A stretch of 64,000 nucleotides of DNA from Chromatiaceae bacterium (GTDB lineage Bacteria > Pseudomonadota > Gammaproteobacteria > Chromatiales > Chromatiaceae). Shown piece after piece: positions 1 to 10,429 of this stretch. The stretch lies in NCBI GenBank assembly GCA_019356535.1, contig CP037918.1:2202315-2266314 (forward strand), read 5' to 3'. A program made the translations under genes and the position numbers. The notes below the pieces were generated by a model. That model was not told where the DNA came from and made no database searches. It worked only from the letters and a program-made list of their open reading frames with translations. How positions within the stretch are numbered: position 1 is the stretch's first letter; each line of letters begins with the position of its first letter.

Positions 1-1
1 A

Positions 2-481
2 TCAGGCCGGCGCAACGGCCTCCAGCTCATACTCCAGTGCGGGCAGATCAGGAATGACAGCTGCCTGCCCATCGAGACGCAAGGCAGCACGCAACGGTCG
101 CTCACGCCAGTTATCAGGCATCGGCATACCTTCCAGCATCGACTCCTGGATGCGTACGAGACGGGGAATGTTCGCTGCCACGATACCCACGAAAGGACGC
201 CGCGCCTGAGGGTTGAGCACATGACAGACGACGATGCGCTGCCGCGGACTTTTCGCCATCTCAGGTTCGCCCAGCAGCCTCTCGAAACGCACCACCGACA
301 GCCGCCGCTGCCGCCAGTCCGTCTCACCCGCGACCCAGACGGGCTTGTCGGGCATGGCGGCGACACCATGGAAATCGATGATCTCTGCCACTGCCGCATT
401 GGGCAGCAGCAGCGAGACATCCGCTTGCAAGGGAATCATCAGGCCCCGGATCTCCCGTGGATAGGCCGACGTATCGCTCAT
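2..481 (-). CDS. chpC: CheW-like adaptor ChpC of the Pil-Chp system
   Basis: A 159-residue protein made of a single CheW-like domain, with the family's strand-rich pattern (RRLSVVRFERLL, then QRIVVCHVLNPQARRPFVGIVA). CheW-type proteins couple chemoreceptors to the histidine kinase. Its ATG overlaps the chpA stop by 4 bp (ATGA), so it is the last visible gene of the operon and is translationally coupled to chpA. That position matches chpC in the Pseudomonas pil-chp cluster. The chpB methylesterase gene normally found between chpA and chpC is missing. The stop lies at positions 2-4, so the gene is complete. The identity rests on position plus family; PilI upstream is the other CheW paralog. Confidence 0.8.
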   Translation of the reverse strand: MSDTSAYPREIRGLMIPLQADVSLLLPNAAVAEIIDFHGVAAMPDKPVWVAGETDWRQRRLSVVRFERLLGEPEMAKSPRQRIVVCHVLNPQARRPFVGIVAANIPRLVRIQESMLEGMPMPDNWRERPLRAALRLDGQAAVIPDLPALEYELEAVAPA

Positions 482-3400
482 GACGTCACCTCGGCAAGCA
501 CGGTATAGATGTTCTCCAGCAACTCCGACTCCTGGTAAGGCTTGCCGAGATACCGACGTACACCCAGCTCCTGTGCGTGCTGCCGGTGTTTATCGCCAGT
601 ACGCGAGGTGATCATGATGATGGGAATATCCTTCAGGCCTTCGGTGCTTCGCATGTGACGCGCCAGCTCGAAACCGTCCATCCGCGGCATCTCGATATCC
701 AACAACATCACGTCCGGCCGCTCGCTCTGCAACAGGGTCACTGCGTCCACGCCATCACGCGCCGTGATGACCTGCATGTTGTGACGCTCCAGCAGGCGGC
801 TGGTCACCTTGCGCACGGTGATCGAATCGTCCACCACCATGACCTTGAGCCCCGCCGGTTCTTCCTCGGATTCAACCAGAGACTCAGGTATCGCCTGCCG
901 GGTCGATTCCATGCGCACCAGAGCGCCGATATCGAGAATCAGCGCGATCCCCCCGTCTGCCAGAATGGTGCCACCAGTGAACCAGCGGATACTGGCCAGC
1001 TGGGTACCCAAAGACTTGACCACGATCTGGCGGTTGCCGAGCAGGCGGTCGACCTGGATGGCCATGCGATGTTCCCCGGAGTGCACGAGCAACAGGGGCA
1101 TCCAACGTTCGCCTTCGGGCAGGTGCGGAGCCCCGATTCCCAGCAGGCCTCCAAGGTAACGCACCGTGTATTCGTGTCCACCATAGGAGAAGGTCGAGCG
1201 CTCGCCCCGGTAGCATGCCTCCAGCTCACTGCGCGGAATACGTGCGATACCACCCAGGCTGCCATGGGGTACAGCAAATACCTCGTCGCCGATCCCGACC
1301 AGCAGGGCGTCGCTGATCGCCAGGGTGAAGGGCAGGCGAATGGTAAAGCGGGTGCCGCTGCCCGGCTGCGAATCGATATCCAGCGTGCCACCGAGCTGCT
1401 TGATCTCGTTGACTACCACATCCATGCCAACACCGCGGCCAGCCACCTGGGTCACCTCATTGGCGGTGGACAGCCCCGCCTCCAGGATGAAGGCATCCAG
1501 ATCATCGTCGTCAATATGGGCTTCGGGATCGAGCAGGCCACGCTCGATCGCCTTGCGGCGGATGGCCTCGCGATCCAGGCCACGGCCATCATCGCTGACC
1601 TCAAGCAACACGTCCGAGCCATCCCGACTCACGACCAGCGTCACCTTGCCTACCGGTGGCTTTCCGGCCGCCTCTCGCTCGGCCGGCGCCTCGATACCGT
1701 GTACCACCGCGTTGCGCAGCAGGTGCTCCAGCGGCCCCATCATGCGCTCCAGGATAGCGCGGTCCATCTCGCCCGCGGCACCCGTCAGGGTGAGTTCGGC
1801 CTGCTTGCCAACCGTCTCGGCGGTCTGCCGTACCACGCGTTGCAGGCGCGAGGCACGCGACCCAACCGGGATCATGCGCGTCCTCAACAAGCCGTCTTGC
1901 AGGTCATTGATGACCCGTGACTGCTGCTGCAACAGGGTGTCGGTGTCCCGACTCTGCTCCTGCAGGGCCAGGCTGATGCTGCTCAGGTCCTCGGTCGTCT
2001 CGGCCAGGGCACGCGACAATTGCTGGATGGTGGAATAGCGATCCATCTCCAGCGGATCGAAGCCGTCCGGCAACTCACCCTCGTGCTCGCGCTCGTAACG
2101 CGAGAGGATCTGCGCCTCGGTCTCGTTCTCCAGCTTGCGCAGCTGTTCACGCAGGCGCCCGATGGTTTGAGCCAGTTCGTCCAGGTTGTAGCCAAGGGTC
2201 TTGTTCTGCTGCTCGAGGCGGGCTCCGTAGATACTGACCTCGCCCGCATTGTTGACCATCTGGTCGAGCAGGTCGGCGCGCACCCGCACCCGCTCCTTCG
2301 AGGTGGTACTCGTTTCCTCTTCTGGCGGCGGCGGGGGGCGGCGTGGCGGCTCGTTCTGCTCGGCAAGGCGACCACGCGCGGGAAACTGGATGATCCGGGA
2401 ATCGGCTGAGATCCCGCCCAGCATCTCGCTGTCGCCAGCGGCAATCACGGACGATGAGGAAAAAAGGTCCGACTCCATCAGCAACTCGGAATCGGTGAGC
2501 AACTGCGAATCGGTCAATAACGTGGACTGTGACAAACCGGACGCAACCTGTTCGAGTGATTCCAGCTCCGTATCGTCGAGCAACTCCAGCTCACTGGCAT
2601 CTTCCTCGACATGGACCTGGACCGACTGGTCGTCGACTACCTCACTGGGCTCAAGCTCTGACAGAACAAAGGATTTACCCTGCGCCGCAGCCTGCAGGTG
2701 TTCGACCAGGGTTTCCTGCGCCTCGACCGCCTGGCCTCGTTCGAGCGCCTCGATCTGCGTGGTCAGGACATCCAGTGCCTGCCGGGTGAGGTGGACGATA
2801 TCGGAAGTGGCATCTACCCGTTGATCCACCACGCTCTCGAGCAAGGACTCCATCGCGTGACTCAAGTCACCGATGACCGACATCCCCGAGAGCCGTGCCC
2901 CGCCCTTGATGGTGTGCAAACCCCGTTGCATGTGGACCACGGGCAGCAGATCGTCCGGCCTCGCCTGCCAGTCCGCCATGCCGGACTCCAGGCGGTCGAG
3001 CAGTTCTCTCGCCTCGTCCACGAAAATGGCGACCAGCTCCTCGTCATGGAATTGGGACTCGTCTTCGGACCGGGCTGCTTCATTTCCTGTCCCGGCATCA
3101 CCGGCGCCCTCCAACTCCTTGATCTCGAATTCGATCTCTTTCACCAGGGCCTGCCAGGAAGGCATCTGGGATCCGGGCACATTGATCACCGCCAGCAGCG
3201 CACTGATCACGAAATGCCCACGCTCGAGCAGATCGATGGCCGCCTGGTCGGTCCGATGCGCCAGCCGGTGGCGCAGATGGGCCCAGCGCTCCAGGGCACC
3301 GGCCAATTCGGCCACCGGCGTGATCTGCGCCATGTGGGCACTACCGCGCAAGGTGTGCAGTGCACGACGCAGCTCATCGTTGAAGACACAGCCATTGGCG

Positions 3401-6084
3401 ATGCCACGGCAACGATCAATGAAGGCTTCCAGCACCGCCAGATGATTCTTTGCCTCCCGGACGAAGATCTGGTGCAGCGTCTCGTCCAGCTCGATGGGAG
3501 GACGTTCTTCCATGGCGGGCGTGAGGATGGACTCGTCTTCCTGGTCCTCGCTTTCTGCGGACAGCAGCGAAGAAATCCCCTCCTCATCTTCATCCTCGTC
3601 GAGCTCGAGGATCAACGGCTCGGCATCGACCTCGATCCCGGCTTCGGCCACCTCACCTTCCAACACCACTTCGAGCTGTTCTTCAAATCCGGGATCCCCT
3701 TCACCCTCCTCCTCGAAGGGCTCGTCTATGGCGGAGGCTTCTTCAGACTGGGTGCCCATGGCCAAGGACTCCGCCCTGGCCTGCAGTTCCAGCGCGCCGT
3801 CGACCGCCGTCCCCCCCTTCTCGCGAGCCTCGATCAGTAGTGGCAGCAATTCGACCGCTTCCTCAACAACCGCGAAAACCTCGGCATCCGCCCTGCGGGT
3901 GCCGTCGATGACGCGATTGAGAAGATTCTCCAGGGCCCAGGCAAACTCACCTATCTCCAGGGCACCCACCAGGCGTCCACTGCCCTTGAGGGTATGGAAG
4001 GATCGCCGGATACACGTAAGGGCTTCGCGATCGGCGGGATTCTCCCGCCACACGGGGAAATGGGTCTGCAGGGACTCTAGCTCCTCGCGAGCCTCCTCGG
4101 CAAAGATCGACAGGATCTCGGAATCCAGCATCGAGGAGCCTTGGCCCCCCGTTGACGAATCCGACTCGTCGGAGACGGCTGCGTCTGGCTGATCGGCCTC
4201 TTCAGCGGACTCCAGCCCGGATTCCTCGGCCACCGTCACCGAGACTGGATCGCTCCCGGTGACTTCCGGTGTCTCCGTCGACGGAGCCGGCTGTTCGGCG
4301 CCTGGCTCCTCGTCCTCCGCCCCCCCCGAGACGGCAGACGCCTCACTCTCTGGCATTCCCGCAACGCCTGCCCCCTCGCCCACTGAACGCTCTCCGGCGT
4401 CGTGCGATTCAGCAAGCCCGAGATGGTCGGCTGCCTCACCAGCCACCACCAACGCGCGACGGCGATCCGGCGAAGGCTCGAGCAGTGATTCGAGATGCAC
4501 CTCGATACCGCTGATAATTTCTCCCAGGCGGTCACGCTCGCTCGCATCGGGCGCCCCCCTCTGCCCGGTCAGCAGCGCCTCGACATAACCCTGCAGGCGC
4601 ATGAACAGGTCGCCTACCACCTGCTGATCGAGCACGCTGAATACGCCAGACAGGCGATGCAGGATCGCTGGCAACTGATCCAGACTGCTCACCTTGCCGC
4701 TGTCGAAATAGACACTCAGTGCTTCCTTAACCCGGGCCAGTTCGACGAAGGCCTGGTCGAGCGCCGCCTTCAGATACTGCCTGTATTCGCCTTCCGGCAC
4801 GACGGCCCCGTCGGCCACTTCTTCCTCCTGCAAGGAGAGTGGCTCCGAGAGCGTCGGCAATGCCGACTGTACCGACAACAGATCCCAGGCCAGGTGGTCG
4901 AGACGGGCATCATCGGGTGGCTCTCCTGTTTCCACCGCATCGCGGATCATGTCGGCATGCGGCACCAGACGGCTCCGCAGCCCTCCCTGTCCGATCATCC
5001 CCAGCGTATCGGCCATGCGGCGGATTGGCTCGGCGAGCGAGGCGAAGCGTTCAAGATCGTGTCGATCACCCCGCATGTAGAGATCAAGCTGGTCCTTGAT
5101 GCGCAGCAGATCCTCTTCCAGCGCCTGTGCGACACTCTCGAACAACTCACGCCCCGCTCCAATGAACCGCCCCGCACGCAGATCCTCTTCCGAGAGGTCG
5201 GGGAAGCTGTTCGCCAGGTCAGCCGCACGACGCACCGCCAGCACCACGGGATCGGAAGAATCGGAACGGGCGATGTAGTAGAGGAAGTTCTTCAGCAACT
5301 CGACGGGAAAATCATTGGCGACCGCCTCCTCGCCTTGATCGATCATCCGCTTGAACACCCGATCGAGTTGCCCGTAGAGCAGCTTGACGGCGGGCGTCGT
5401 CTGCACGCTGCCTTCGGCTATCGCCACCAGCAGGGCCTCGGCGGCATCCAGCAGGCGTCGCAGCCGCGCAGTTCCCGCGGCGGACGAGACCCGGTCAATC
5501 AGGCCACGCAGCATTTTGAGGCCACCCGGCGTGTCGAGATCGCGGAACCACTTGAGCAAGGCGCGGTGGTAATCCATGCGAAGTCCCGCCACCAATTCGG
5601 GCACTCGTGGATTGCCGCTGCCGGGTTCCACGGGCTCGGCCGCCAACTGTGCGTCCAGGCGCGGCGCAAACAAGGAGGCCTCGGACACCAGCGGTGCCTC
5701 ACGCGCAGCCCGCAGGTCGTTCATCAGGGGCAGAAGGATCAACGGGATGTCGGGCTCACCCGATTCGATGCGGTCGAGGTAGGCCGGCAACTGCGCGATA
5801 CCAAGCATGAGGACCTCGGCGGCGGCTTCACGACTGCCGACACGATCCTCGTTCATGCTCCGGGCGAGCTGTTCCAGTTCATCTGCCAGCATGGCCGCGC
5901 CATGGATCTGGGTCAGCGTCAACGCACCCCGGACCTGGTGCAGTGCGCGTATGGCGGGCACCAGATCCGCAACTTCGCCGATGACAAAGTCTTCCAGCAC
6001 CAGGCGAGCCTGGCGCAGGTTTTCCTCCAACTCCCGGCGTATCCAGTGCAGACCGCTAAGATCCAGGGACAGTTCTGTGGTCAT
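478..6084 (-). CDS. chpA: Hybrid chemotaxis histidine kinase ChpA (multi-Hpt CheA)
   Basis: A very large CheA-type kinase (about 1868 residues) that signals to the type IV pilus regulators PilG and PilH. Several Hpt phosphotransfer modules can be read: an H-x-V-R-G-like site near residue 50, then HTLKG near 696, HTLRG near 913 and HTIKG near 1058. These are followed by acidic linkers, a dimerisation domain, an HATPase domain (HLLRNAVVHGIEAP near 1460, later DDGRGLD), a CheW-like domain, and a C-terminal receiver (VMVVDDS near 1746, LLDIEMPRMDG near 1795). The ATG at 6084 is used; a GTG seven codons upstream (6105) is also open. The gene lies 32 bp after pilJ and overlaps chpC. Length and domain order fit Pseudomonas ChpA, with fewer clear Hpt domains. 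Confidence 0.93.
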   Translation of the reverse strand: MTTELSLDLSGLHWIRRELEENLRQARLVLEDFVIGEVADLVPAIRALHQVRGALTLTQIHGAAMLADELEQLARSMNEDRVGSREAAAEVLMLGIAQLPAYLDRIESGEPDIPLILLPLMNDLRAAREAPLVSEASLFAPRLDAQLAAEPVEPGSGNPRVPELVAGLRMDYHRALLKWFRDLDTPGGLKMLRGLIDRVSSAAGTARLRRLLDAAEALLVAIAEGSVQTTPAVKLLYGQLDRVFKRMIDQGEEAVANDFPVELLKNFLYYIARSDSSDPVVLAVRRAADLANSFPDLSEEDLRAGRFIGAGRELFESVAQALEEDLLRIKDQLDLYMRGDRHDLERFASLAEPIRRMADTLGMIGQGGLRSRLVPHADMIRDAVETGEPPDDARLDHLAWDLLSVQSALPTLSEPLSLQEEEVADGAVVPEGEYRQYLKAALDQAFVELARVKEALSVYFDSGKVSSLDQLPAILHRLSGVFSVLDQQVVGDLFMRLQGYVEALLTGQRGAPDASERDRLGEIISGIEVHLESLLEPSPDRRRALVVAGEAADHLGLAESHDAGERSVGEGAGVAGMPESEASAVSGGAEDEEPGAEQPAPSTETPEVTGSDPVSVTVAEESGLESAEEADQPDAAVSDESDSSTGGQGSSMLDSEILSIFAEEAREELESLQTHFPVWRENPADREALTCIRRSFHTLKGSGRLVGALEIGEFAWALENLLNRVIDGTRRADAEVFAVVEEAVELLPLLIEAREKGGTAVDGALELQARAESLAMGTQSEEASAIDEPFEEEGEGDPGFEEQLEVVLEGEVAEAGIEVDAEPLILELDEDEDEEGISSLLSAESEDQEDESILTPAMEERPPIELDETLHQIFVREAKNHLAVLEAFIDRCRGIANGCVFNDELRRALHTLRGSAHMAQITPVAELAGALERWAHLRHRLAHRTDQAAIDLLERGHFVISALLAVINVPGSQMPSWQALVKEIEFEIKELEGAGDAGTGNEAARSEDESQFHDEELVAIFVDEARELLDRLESGMADWQARPDDLLPVVHMQRGLHTIKGGARLSGMSVIGDLSHAMESLLESVVDQRVDATSDIVHLTRQALDVLTTQIEALERGQAVEAQETLVEHLQAAAQGKSFVLSELEPSEVVDDQSVQVHVEEDASELELLDDTELESLEQVASGLSQSTLLTDSQLLTDSELLMESDLFSSSSVIAAGDSEMLGGISADSRIIQFPARGRLAEQNEPPRRPPPPPEEETSTTSKERVRVRADLLDQMVNNAGEVSIYGARLEQQNKTLGYNLDELAQTIGRLREQLRKLENETEAQILSRYEREHEGELPDGFDPLEMDRYSTIQQLSRALAETTEDLSSISLALQEQSRDTDTLLQQQSRVINDLQDGLLRTRMIPVGSRASRLQRVVRQTAETVGKQAELTLTGAAGEMDRAILERMMGPLEHLLRNAVVHGIEAPAEREAAGKPPVGKVTLVVSRDGSDVLLEVSDDGRGLDREAIRRKAIERGLLDPEAHIDDDDLDAFILEAGLSTANEVTQVAGRGVGMDVVVNEIKQLGGTLDIDSQPGSGTRFTIRLPFTLAISDALLVGIGDEVFAVPHGSLGGIARIPRSELEACYRGERSTFSYGGHEYTVRYLGGLLGIGAPHLPEGERWMPLLLVHSGEHRMAIQVDRLLGNRQIVVKSLGTQLASIRWFTGGTILADGGIALILDIGALVRMESTRQAIPESLVESEEEPAGLKVMVVDDSITVRKVTSRLLERHNMQVITARDGVDAVTLLQSERPDVMLLDIEMPRMDGFELARHMRSTEGLKDIPIIMITSRTGDKHRQHAQELGVRRYLGKPYQESELLENIYTVLAEVTS

Positions 6085-6116
6085 CGTGCTGGCTCGTGCT
6101 GGCACCCTTGCGGCGA

Positions 6117-8174
6117 TCAGCCGCGCTGTTCCTCGTCCGGGTCGTCCGGCAGCTTGAAGCGTGCCACCGTCTCCCGCAGCTGCTGGGCCATGTCAGCCAA
6201 TGCCTCGATGGAGCGCGCGGTCTGCTCGGTTCCCTCGGATGTCTGATGGGTAATCTCCTGGATGACACTCATGGTGTCGTTGATGGACCTGGCATCGTCG
6301 GACTGGCCGATGGCATCGGCGGCGATCTTTTCGATTTCCTCGGCAATCTGGCGCGACACTTCCTCGATCCGTTTCAGCGCCTCGCCGGCCTCCTCGGCCT
6401 GTTCAGCTCCGGAGATCACCTCGCTGGTACTGGCCTCCATGGAGATAACCGCCTCGTTGGTATCGGCCTGGATGGTCTTGACGAGGGCCTCGATCTGCTT
6501 GGTGGCATCGGTAGCACGCTCAGCCAGCCGCTGCACCTCGTCGGCAACGACCGCGAAACCCCGTCCCTGTTCGCCGGCCATGGCGGCCTGCATGGCGGCA
6601 TTGAGAGCCAGAATGTTGGTCTGATCGGCAATGTCCTCGATCAGCTCCACGATGTTGCCGATCTCCTGTGAAGACTCACCGAGGCGCTTGATCCGCTTGG
6701 AGGTCTCCTGGATCTGATCGCGGATGCGATCCATGCCTTCGATGGTGCGACGCACCGTTTCCCCACCTTCGTGGGCGATTTCGAGCGATTCCCGGGCAAC
6801 GCTCACCGAGTGGCTGGCCTTGGTGGCCATCTCGTCCATAGTACTGGACATCTTGCGCACGATATCCGAGGCATTGATGATCTGTTCGCGCTGGTGTTCC
6901 GAAGCCTCGGACAGGTGCATGGCCGTGGCCTTGGTCTCCTCGGCCGCACTCGACACCTGCACCGAAGTCTCGTTGATGGTTGCCACCAGAGCGCGCATCT
7001 CTTCCACCGCTTGGTTGACCGAGTCGGCGATGGCGCCGGTAATGTCCTCGGTTACCGTAGCCTGGATGGTCAGGTCACCATCGGCCAGGTCCACCATCTC
7101 GTCGAGCAGGCGACGAATGGCCTCCTGGTTACGCCGGTTCTGCTCCTCGGCCTCGGCCTCGCGGCGCCGGGCATCGCGCAGCATGGCCAGGCCAAGCATG
7201 ACGAGCAATCCCAGCGAAATCACACCGAAAACCGACACCATGCGGTAATCGAGAACAAACGGACCAAGTTCCAGATCCGCACCACTCTCGCGATAACGCG
7301 AGATCAACAACGAAATATCGCTGTCCAGGCGCTCCGAAGAAGGCGTGATCTCATCGATGGCTTCGAGTGCCGGCAACAATACGGGCGTCGCCTCGATGAT
7401 CTCCCCCGCGTGATCGTTGACCGTGGCGAACAACAGGGCCACCTCCTCGAGCGTCTTGCGTCCCGCGGGATCGGTCACCTTGCGAATGTTGAGCTGATTG
7501 TCCCCCTTGAGCATGCCATCAAGTACCCGCCCGAACAGGTCGGCATCCTGGGCGAACTGGTCGATGGCCGCCGCGGTATCGGCGCCACCGAGCAGCACCT
7601 TGGCCACATTGTTGTCGATACGCTGTGCCAGCATCAGCTGGCGGGTGGCGACATAGATTTGCCGCGAAGGCGCCTCGGCGCGCACCAGCAGGCGAACCAC
7701 CTCGTCAGAGGTCTCCTGAAGCTGCGGGATCAGTTCACTGATCACGCCAATGAACTCTTCGACAGACAGGATGGTCTCTCGATTGCGCAAGATTTCATCC
7801 GCATAGGAGCGCAACTCCAGCCAGCTGTTCTCGACCTTGCGCAGTTCCGCGCTCGCATCGTCTGGCGTGGGCGGCAAACTCTCGGCAGGGGCACCGTTCT
7901 TGAGTTCATCGAGCAACTGCGAGAAACGGTCACGAAAGACCTGCAAGGAACTGAAAGCCTTCTCGTCCCCCCGCAGGGCCTCCAGCGAGAACTTGGCGAT
8001 CTTCTGACCCAGCACCTGCTGCTCGGCAGCTCTCAGGAGATATTTCTGCTGATAATCGACTCGCTGCTGCACGATGACGTATGAAACCATCGTTGCCACG
8101 ATGAACAGCACAAGCCCCCCCGTCAGCAACGGTATGGACCTGCTCCGCCCCTCCTTTTTGCTTCTTGCTCTCAT
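6117..8174 (-). CDS. pilJ: Type IV pilus methyl-accepting chemoreceptor PilJ
   Basis: A 685-residue transmembrane chemoreceptor of the Pil-Chp system. After a basic N-terminus there is a membrane segment (about residues 18-38), a long periplasmic helical region with two PilJ-type modules, a second membrane segment near 310-330 ([20 protein letters not shown]), a HAMP region, and a cytoplasmic signalling domain. The signalling hairpin tip reads [20 protein letters not shown], followed by [18 protein letters not shown]. It sits between pilI and chpA in the same orientation, as in Pseudomonas. No methyltransferase (pilK) or methylesterase (chpB) gene is nearby, so adaptation by methylation is either provided elsewhere or absent. 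Confidence 0.92.
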   Translation of the reverse strand: MRARSKKEGRSRSIPLLTGGLVLFIVATMVSYVIVQQRVDYQQKYLLRAAEQQVLGQKIAKFSLEALRGDEKAFSSLQVFRDRFSQLLDELKNGAPAESLPPTPDDASAELRKVENSWLELRSYADEILRNRETILSVEEFIGVISELIPQLQETSDEVVRLLVRAEAPSRQIYVATRQLMLAQRIDNNVAKVLLGGADTAAAIDQFAQDADLFGRVLDGMLKGDNQLNIRKVTDPAGRKTLEEVALLFATVNDHAGEIIEATPVLLPALEAIDEITPSSERLDSDISLLISRYRESGADLELGPFVLDYRMVSVFGVISLGLLVMLGLAMLRDARRREAEAEEQNRRNQEAIRRLLDEMVDLADGDLTIQATVTEDITGAIADSVNQAVEEMRALVATINETSVQVSSAAEETKATAMHLSEASEHQREQIINASDIVRKMSSTMDEMATKASHSVSVARESLEIAHEGGETVRRTIEGMDRIRDQIQETSKRIKRLGESSQEIGNIVELIEDIADQTNILALNAAMQAAMAGEQGRGFAVVADEVQRLAERATDATKQIEALVKTIQADTNEAVISMEASTSEVISGAEQAEEAGEALKRIEEVSRQIAEEIEKIAADAIGQSDDARSINDTMSVIQEITHQTSEGTEQTARSIEALADMAQQLRETVARFKLPDDPDEEQRG

Positions 8175-8239
8175 TGGATCTCCTCGTCGAACCCGTGTCC
8201 CGGTTCGCGGGACACACCGTCAGATTTCATCTCGTACCT

Positions 8240-8800
8240 TCATCGAGCTGCAGAACGGAATGCCGGATCGGCAGTCAGCGCGGAGAAGCTGAATATCGGC
8301 CACACCTCGCCTTCCACGGAAAAGGCATCGAACACGTAATGCCCCAGGGCCCCTTTCATGCGCGCATTGGACAGGCGCCGTTCTTCCGGGAAATGCCGCA
8401 TGCCCAACACCGCCGACACCAGCAGGCCGCATTCCAGGCCGCGCATGCGCACAATCAGCATGCGAGCACGCTTTTCCGGCACCACATGCTTCCCCCCCAG
8501 ATAGACCTGAAGATCGATTACCGGCAGCAGGTTGCCCCGGACATTGGCCAGGCCGTTCATCCAGGGTTGTGCACCAGGCACATGGGTGAGCTGGACCGGA
8601 TAAGGCAGCATCTCGCGTATTTCGCTCATCGCCGAAACCACGTGCACCCCTGCGATGCTGTAGGCCAGCCCCTCCCATACCTCTTCGGTCACCGTGACCT
8701 GCGGCAATGTGAGTGCACTGACACGGCTCTGGCGTTCGATTTCCGCCAGCACAGCCATCAGCTCGCCCGGAGCCAGTGCCTGGACAGCCATCCCTTCCAT
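8240..8800 (-). CDS. pilI: CheW-like adaptor PilI
   Basis: A single CheW domain protein of about 186 residues (NVRGNLLPVIDLQVYLGG is the diagnostic core). It links PilJ to ChpA. The reading frame is open further upstream to 8896, but that part overlaps pilH and has no CheW homology. The ATG at 8800, giving MEGMAVQALAPGELM, lies just 5 bp after the pilH stop and is the likely start. It is separated from pilJ by 65 bp. Order and family both support pilI. Confidence 0.88.
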   Translation of the reverse strand: MEGMAVQALAPGELMAVLAEIERQSRVSALTLPQVTVTEEVWEGLAYSIAGVHVVSAMSEIREMLPYPVQLTHVPGAQPWMNGLANVRGNLLPVIDLQVYLGGKHVVPEKRARMLIVRMRGLECGLLVSAVLGMRHFPEERRLSNARMKGALGHYVFDAFSVEGEVWPIFSFSALTADPAFRSAAR

Positions 8801-8805
8801 ACGCG

Positions 8806-9168
8806 TCAGCCAAGCACCTCGTCGACCACCCCGAGAAGCTGGGCCTCGGTAACCGGCTTGACCAGGTAGGCGCGAGCCCCCTGTCGCAAGCCCCACTCGC
8901 GATCGGTCTCCTGATCCTTGGTGGTAATCATGACAACCGGGATGTGCTTCGTTTCCGGATCGCGACTGATCTTGCGAGTCGCCTGAAAACCATTGAGTCC
9001 CGGCATGACCACGTCCATCAAGATCAGATCCGGCTTGTCGCTCTTTGCCATCTCCAGGCCTTCCTGGCCATCGGAAGCCGTCAAGATCTGATGGCCAGCA
9101 TTGTGCAGGTACTGGGTAAGCACATGCAGTTCGGTCGGAGAATCATCTACTACGAGTACCTTCGCCAT
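8806..9168 (-). CDS. pilH: Response regulator PilH
   Basis: A stand-alone CheY-like receiver of 120 residues. The acidic pair is at D8-D9, the phospho-acceptor Asp is D52 (LILMDVVMPG), and the conserved Lys is K104 (YLVKP). It has no output domain. In Pseudomonas PilH acts with PilG to set pilus extension and retraction and cAMP signalling. It lies directly between pilG (3-bp gap) and pilI (5-bp gap), so it is in one operon. Confidence 0.92.
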   Translation of the reverse strand: MAKVLVVDDSPTELHVLTQYLHNAGHQILTASDGQEGLEMAKSDKPDLILMDVVMPGLNGFQATRKISRDPETKHIPVVMITTKDQETDREWGLRQGARAYLVKPVTEAQLLGVVDEVLG

Positions 9169-9171
9169 TGG

Positions 9172-9573
9172 TTACGCTACCTTCTTGGCAAACTGACGAA
9201 CTGCATCGAGCAGTTCATCCCGGGAAAAGGGTTTGGTCAGATACTGGTCGGAGCCCACGATACGCCCTCGAGCACGATCGAATAGACCATCCTTGCTCGA
9301 CAACATGATGACCGGCACATCCCGGTACAACTCATTGTGCTTGATGAGCGCACAGGTCTGATAGCCATCGAGGCGCGGCATCATGATGTCGACGAAGATG
9401 AGATCGGGCCTGTTGTCCGCGATCACAGACAACGCCTCAAAACCGTCAGTCGCCGTCAATACTTCGCACCCAACCTTCTTCAGCAAGGTCTCGGCAGTCC
9501 GTCGGATGGTCTTGCTGTCGTCGATCACCAGCACCTTAAGGCCCTGGAGATCTGTATCACCACTGTCGCTCAC
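9172..9573 (-). CDS. pilG: Response regulator PilG
   Basis: A single receiver domain protein of 133 residues with phospho-acceptor D62 (LIFVDIMMPRLDG), an upstream acidic pair (VIDDSKTIR) and a C-terminal KPF motif. It is the first gene of the pil-chp operon. Translation starts at a GTG (9571-9573); I see no good Shine-Dalgarno box in front of it. PilG promotes pilus extension and surface-sensing output from ChpA in Pseudomonas. In Pseudomonas gshB lies directly upstream; here it is still upstream and divergent, but two extra genes sit between. Confidence 0.92.
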   Translation of the reverse strand: MSDSGDTDLQGLKVLVIDDSKTIRRTAETLLKKVGCEVLTATDGFEALSVIADNRPDLIFVDIMMPRLDGYQTCALIKHNELYRDVPVIMLSSKDGLFDRARGRIVGSDQYLTKPFSRDELLDAVRQFAKKVA

Positions 9574-9600
9574 TATATTTCAACCTGCCATATACAACGC

Positions 9601-10344
9601 TCACTCATTGGGCACCACCGTGGTCAGGCCCCACAATTGCCACAGCTGCATGCCCCCTCGGTAATAACGAATCTTGTCCGCCGGATAACCCAGCTTGAGC
9701 AATCCGCGAATCGCTCGTGGCGACTGCCCGCAGGCAGGCCCATTGCAATACAACACCAGTGTCTTGGCGCTGGTGAAATCCCATTTGTCAGTGAGATAAG
9801 GGTTCTTGGACCACCCCCATTCCTCGAGCAGCTTCTCGAAGAACCCCGGTTCTTCCCGCTCCTTGACACCGAACAGTTCAAAGGCGTCCAGCACCTCGGG
9901 ATCGTCGGCCGTCTTGGTCAGATGCGTGAAGGGGATATTGATCGAACCGGGGATGGTGCCCTTCTTGTACCAGGCCGGGGTGCGCGCATCGATGAGCAAG
10001 CCCTTGCCGTCTCGAAGGTCGGTCTCCATGAAGTCGAACAGCTCGACCTCGCCGATGGCCTGGACACCCGGCGCCGGACTGATCGACTGGATGCAGAAGG
10101 GCGGACACTTGCGCGCCGTCTTGGCAAAGTAGCCCTTGAGCTCGTAGTCCGGGTCCTGCACACGTTGTACCCGGATCGAACGCCCCTCGTGAATGACATG
10201 GATGTAAGGCTTGTCTTTGGTCAGCGGGATGAAATCGCTGCCCAATTGCACCTCATCGGCCAGAGCCACCCCCGCGGAAAGAAACCCCGCTAGAATGGTA
10301 AATACCATCAATGCTTGATGCACCAGACGAACATTTTTCGACAT
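9601..10344 (-). CDS. Exported rhodanese-like protein
   Basis: About 247 residues from the ATG at 10344, which has a GGGAGA box just upstream; the frame is open to 10377 but without a better start. The N-terminus is a signal peptide (MSKNVRLVHQALMVFTILAGFLSAGVALA). The rhodanese domain is C-terminal: an Asp-Ala-Arg segment (LLIDARTPAWYKKGTIPGSINIPF) and a catalytic-loop Cys in LVLYCNGPACGQSPRAI. It would act in the periplasm on sulfane sulfur, or merely bind it. It lies 27 bp upstream of the pilG start, on the same strand, and downstream of a small anchored protein. Substrate and link to pili are unknown. Confidence 0.8.
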   Translation of the reverse strand: MSKNVRLVHQALMVFTILAGFLSAGVALADEVQLGSDFIPLTKDKPYIHVIHEGRSIRVQRVQDPDYELKGYFAKTARKCPPFCIQSISPAPGVQAIGEVELFDFMETDLRDGKGLLIDARTPAWYKKGTIPGSINIPFTHLTKTADDPEVLDAFELFGVKEREEPGFFEKLLEEWGWSKNPYLTDKWDFTSAKTLVLYCNGPACGQSPRAIRGLLKLGYPADKIRYYRGGMQLWQLWGLTTVVPNE

Positions 10345-10429
10345 TATCTCTCCCAAAATCGACATTTCTGGCCACATCCATGGCGAGCGACAACCAGCAT
10401 CCTGACAATCAATCCAGCTTGTCGGGCCG

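Noticed and set aside
577..1920. 447-codon open frame opposite the end of chpA
   Set aside because: Shadow of the HATPase/CheW/receiver part of ChpA; sequence is not protein-like.
4495..6246. 583-codon open frame on the plus strand opposite chpA
   Set aside because: It is antisense to the clear ChpA protein; it has no domain and arises from GC-rich codon bias.
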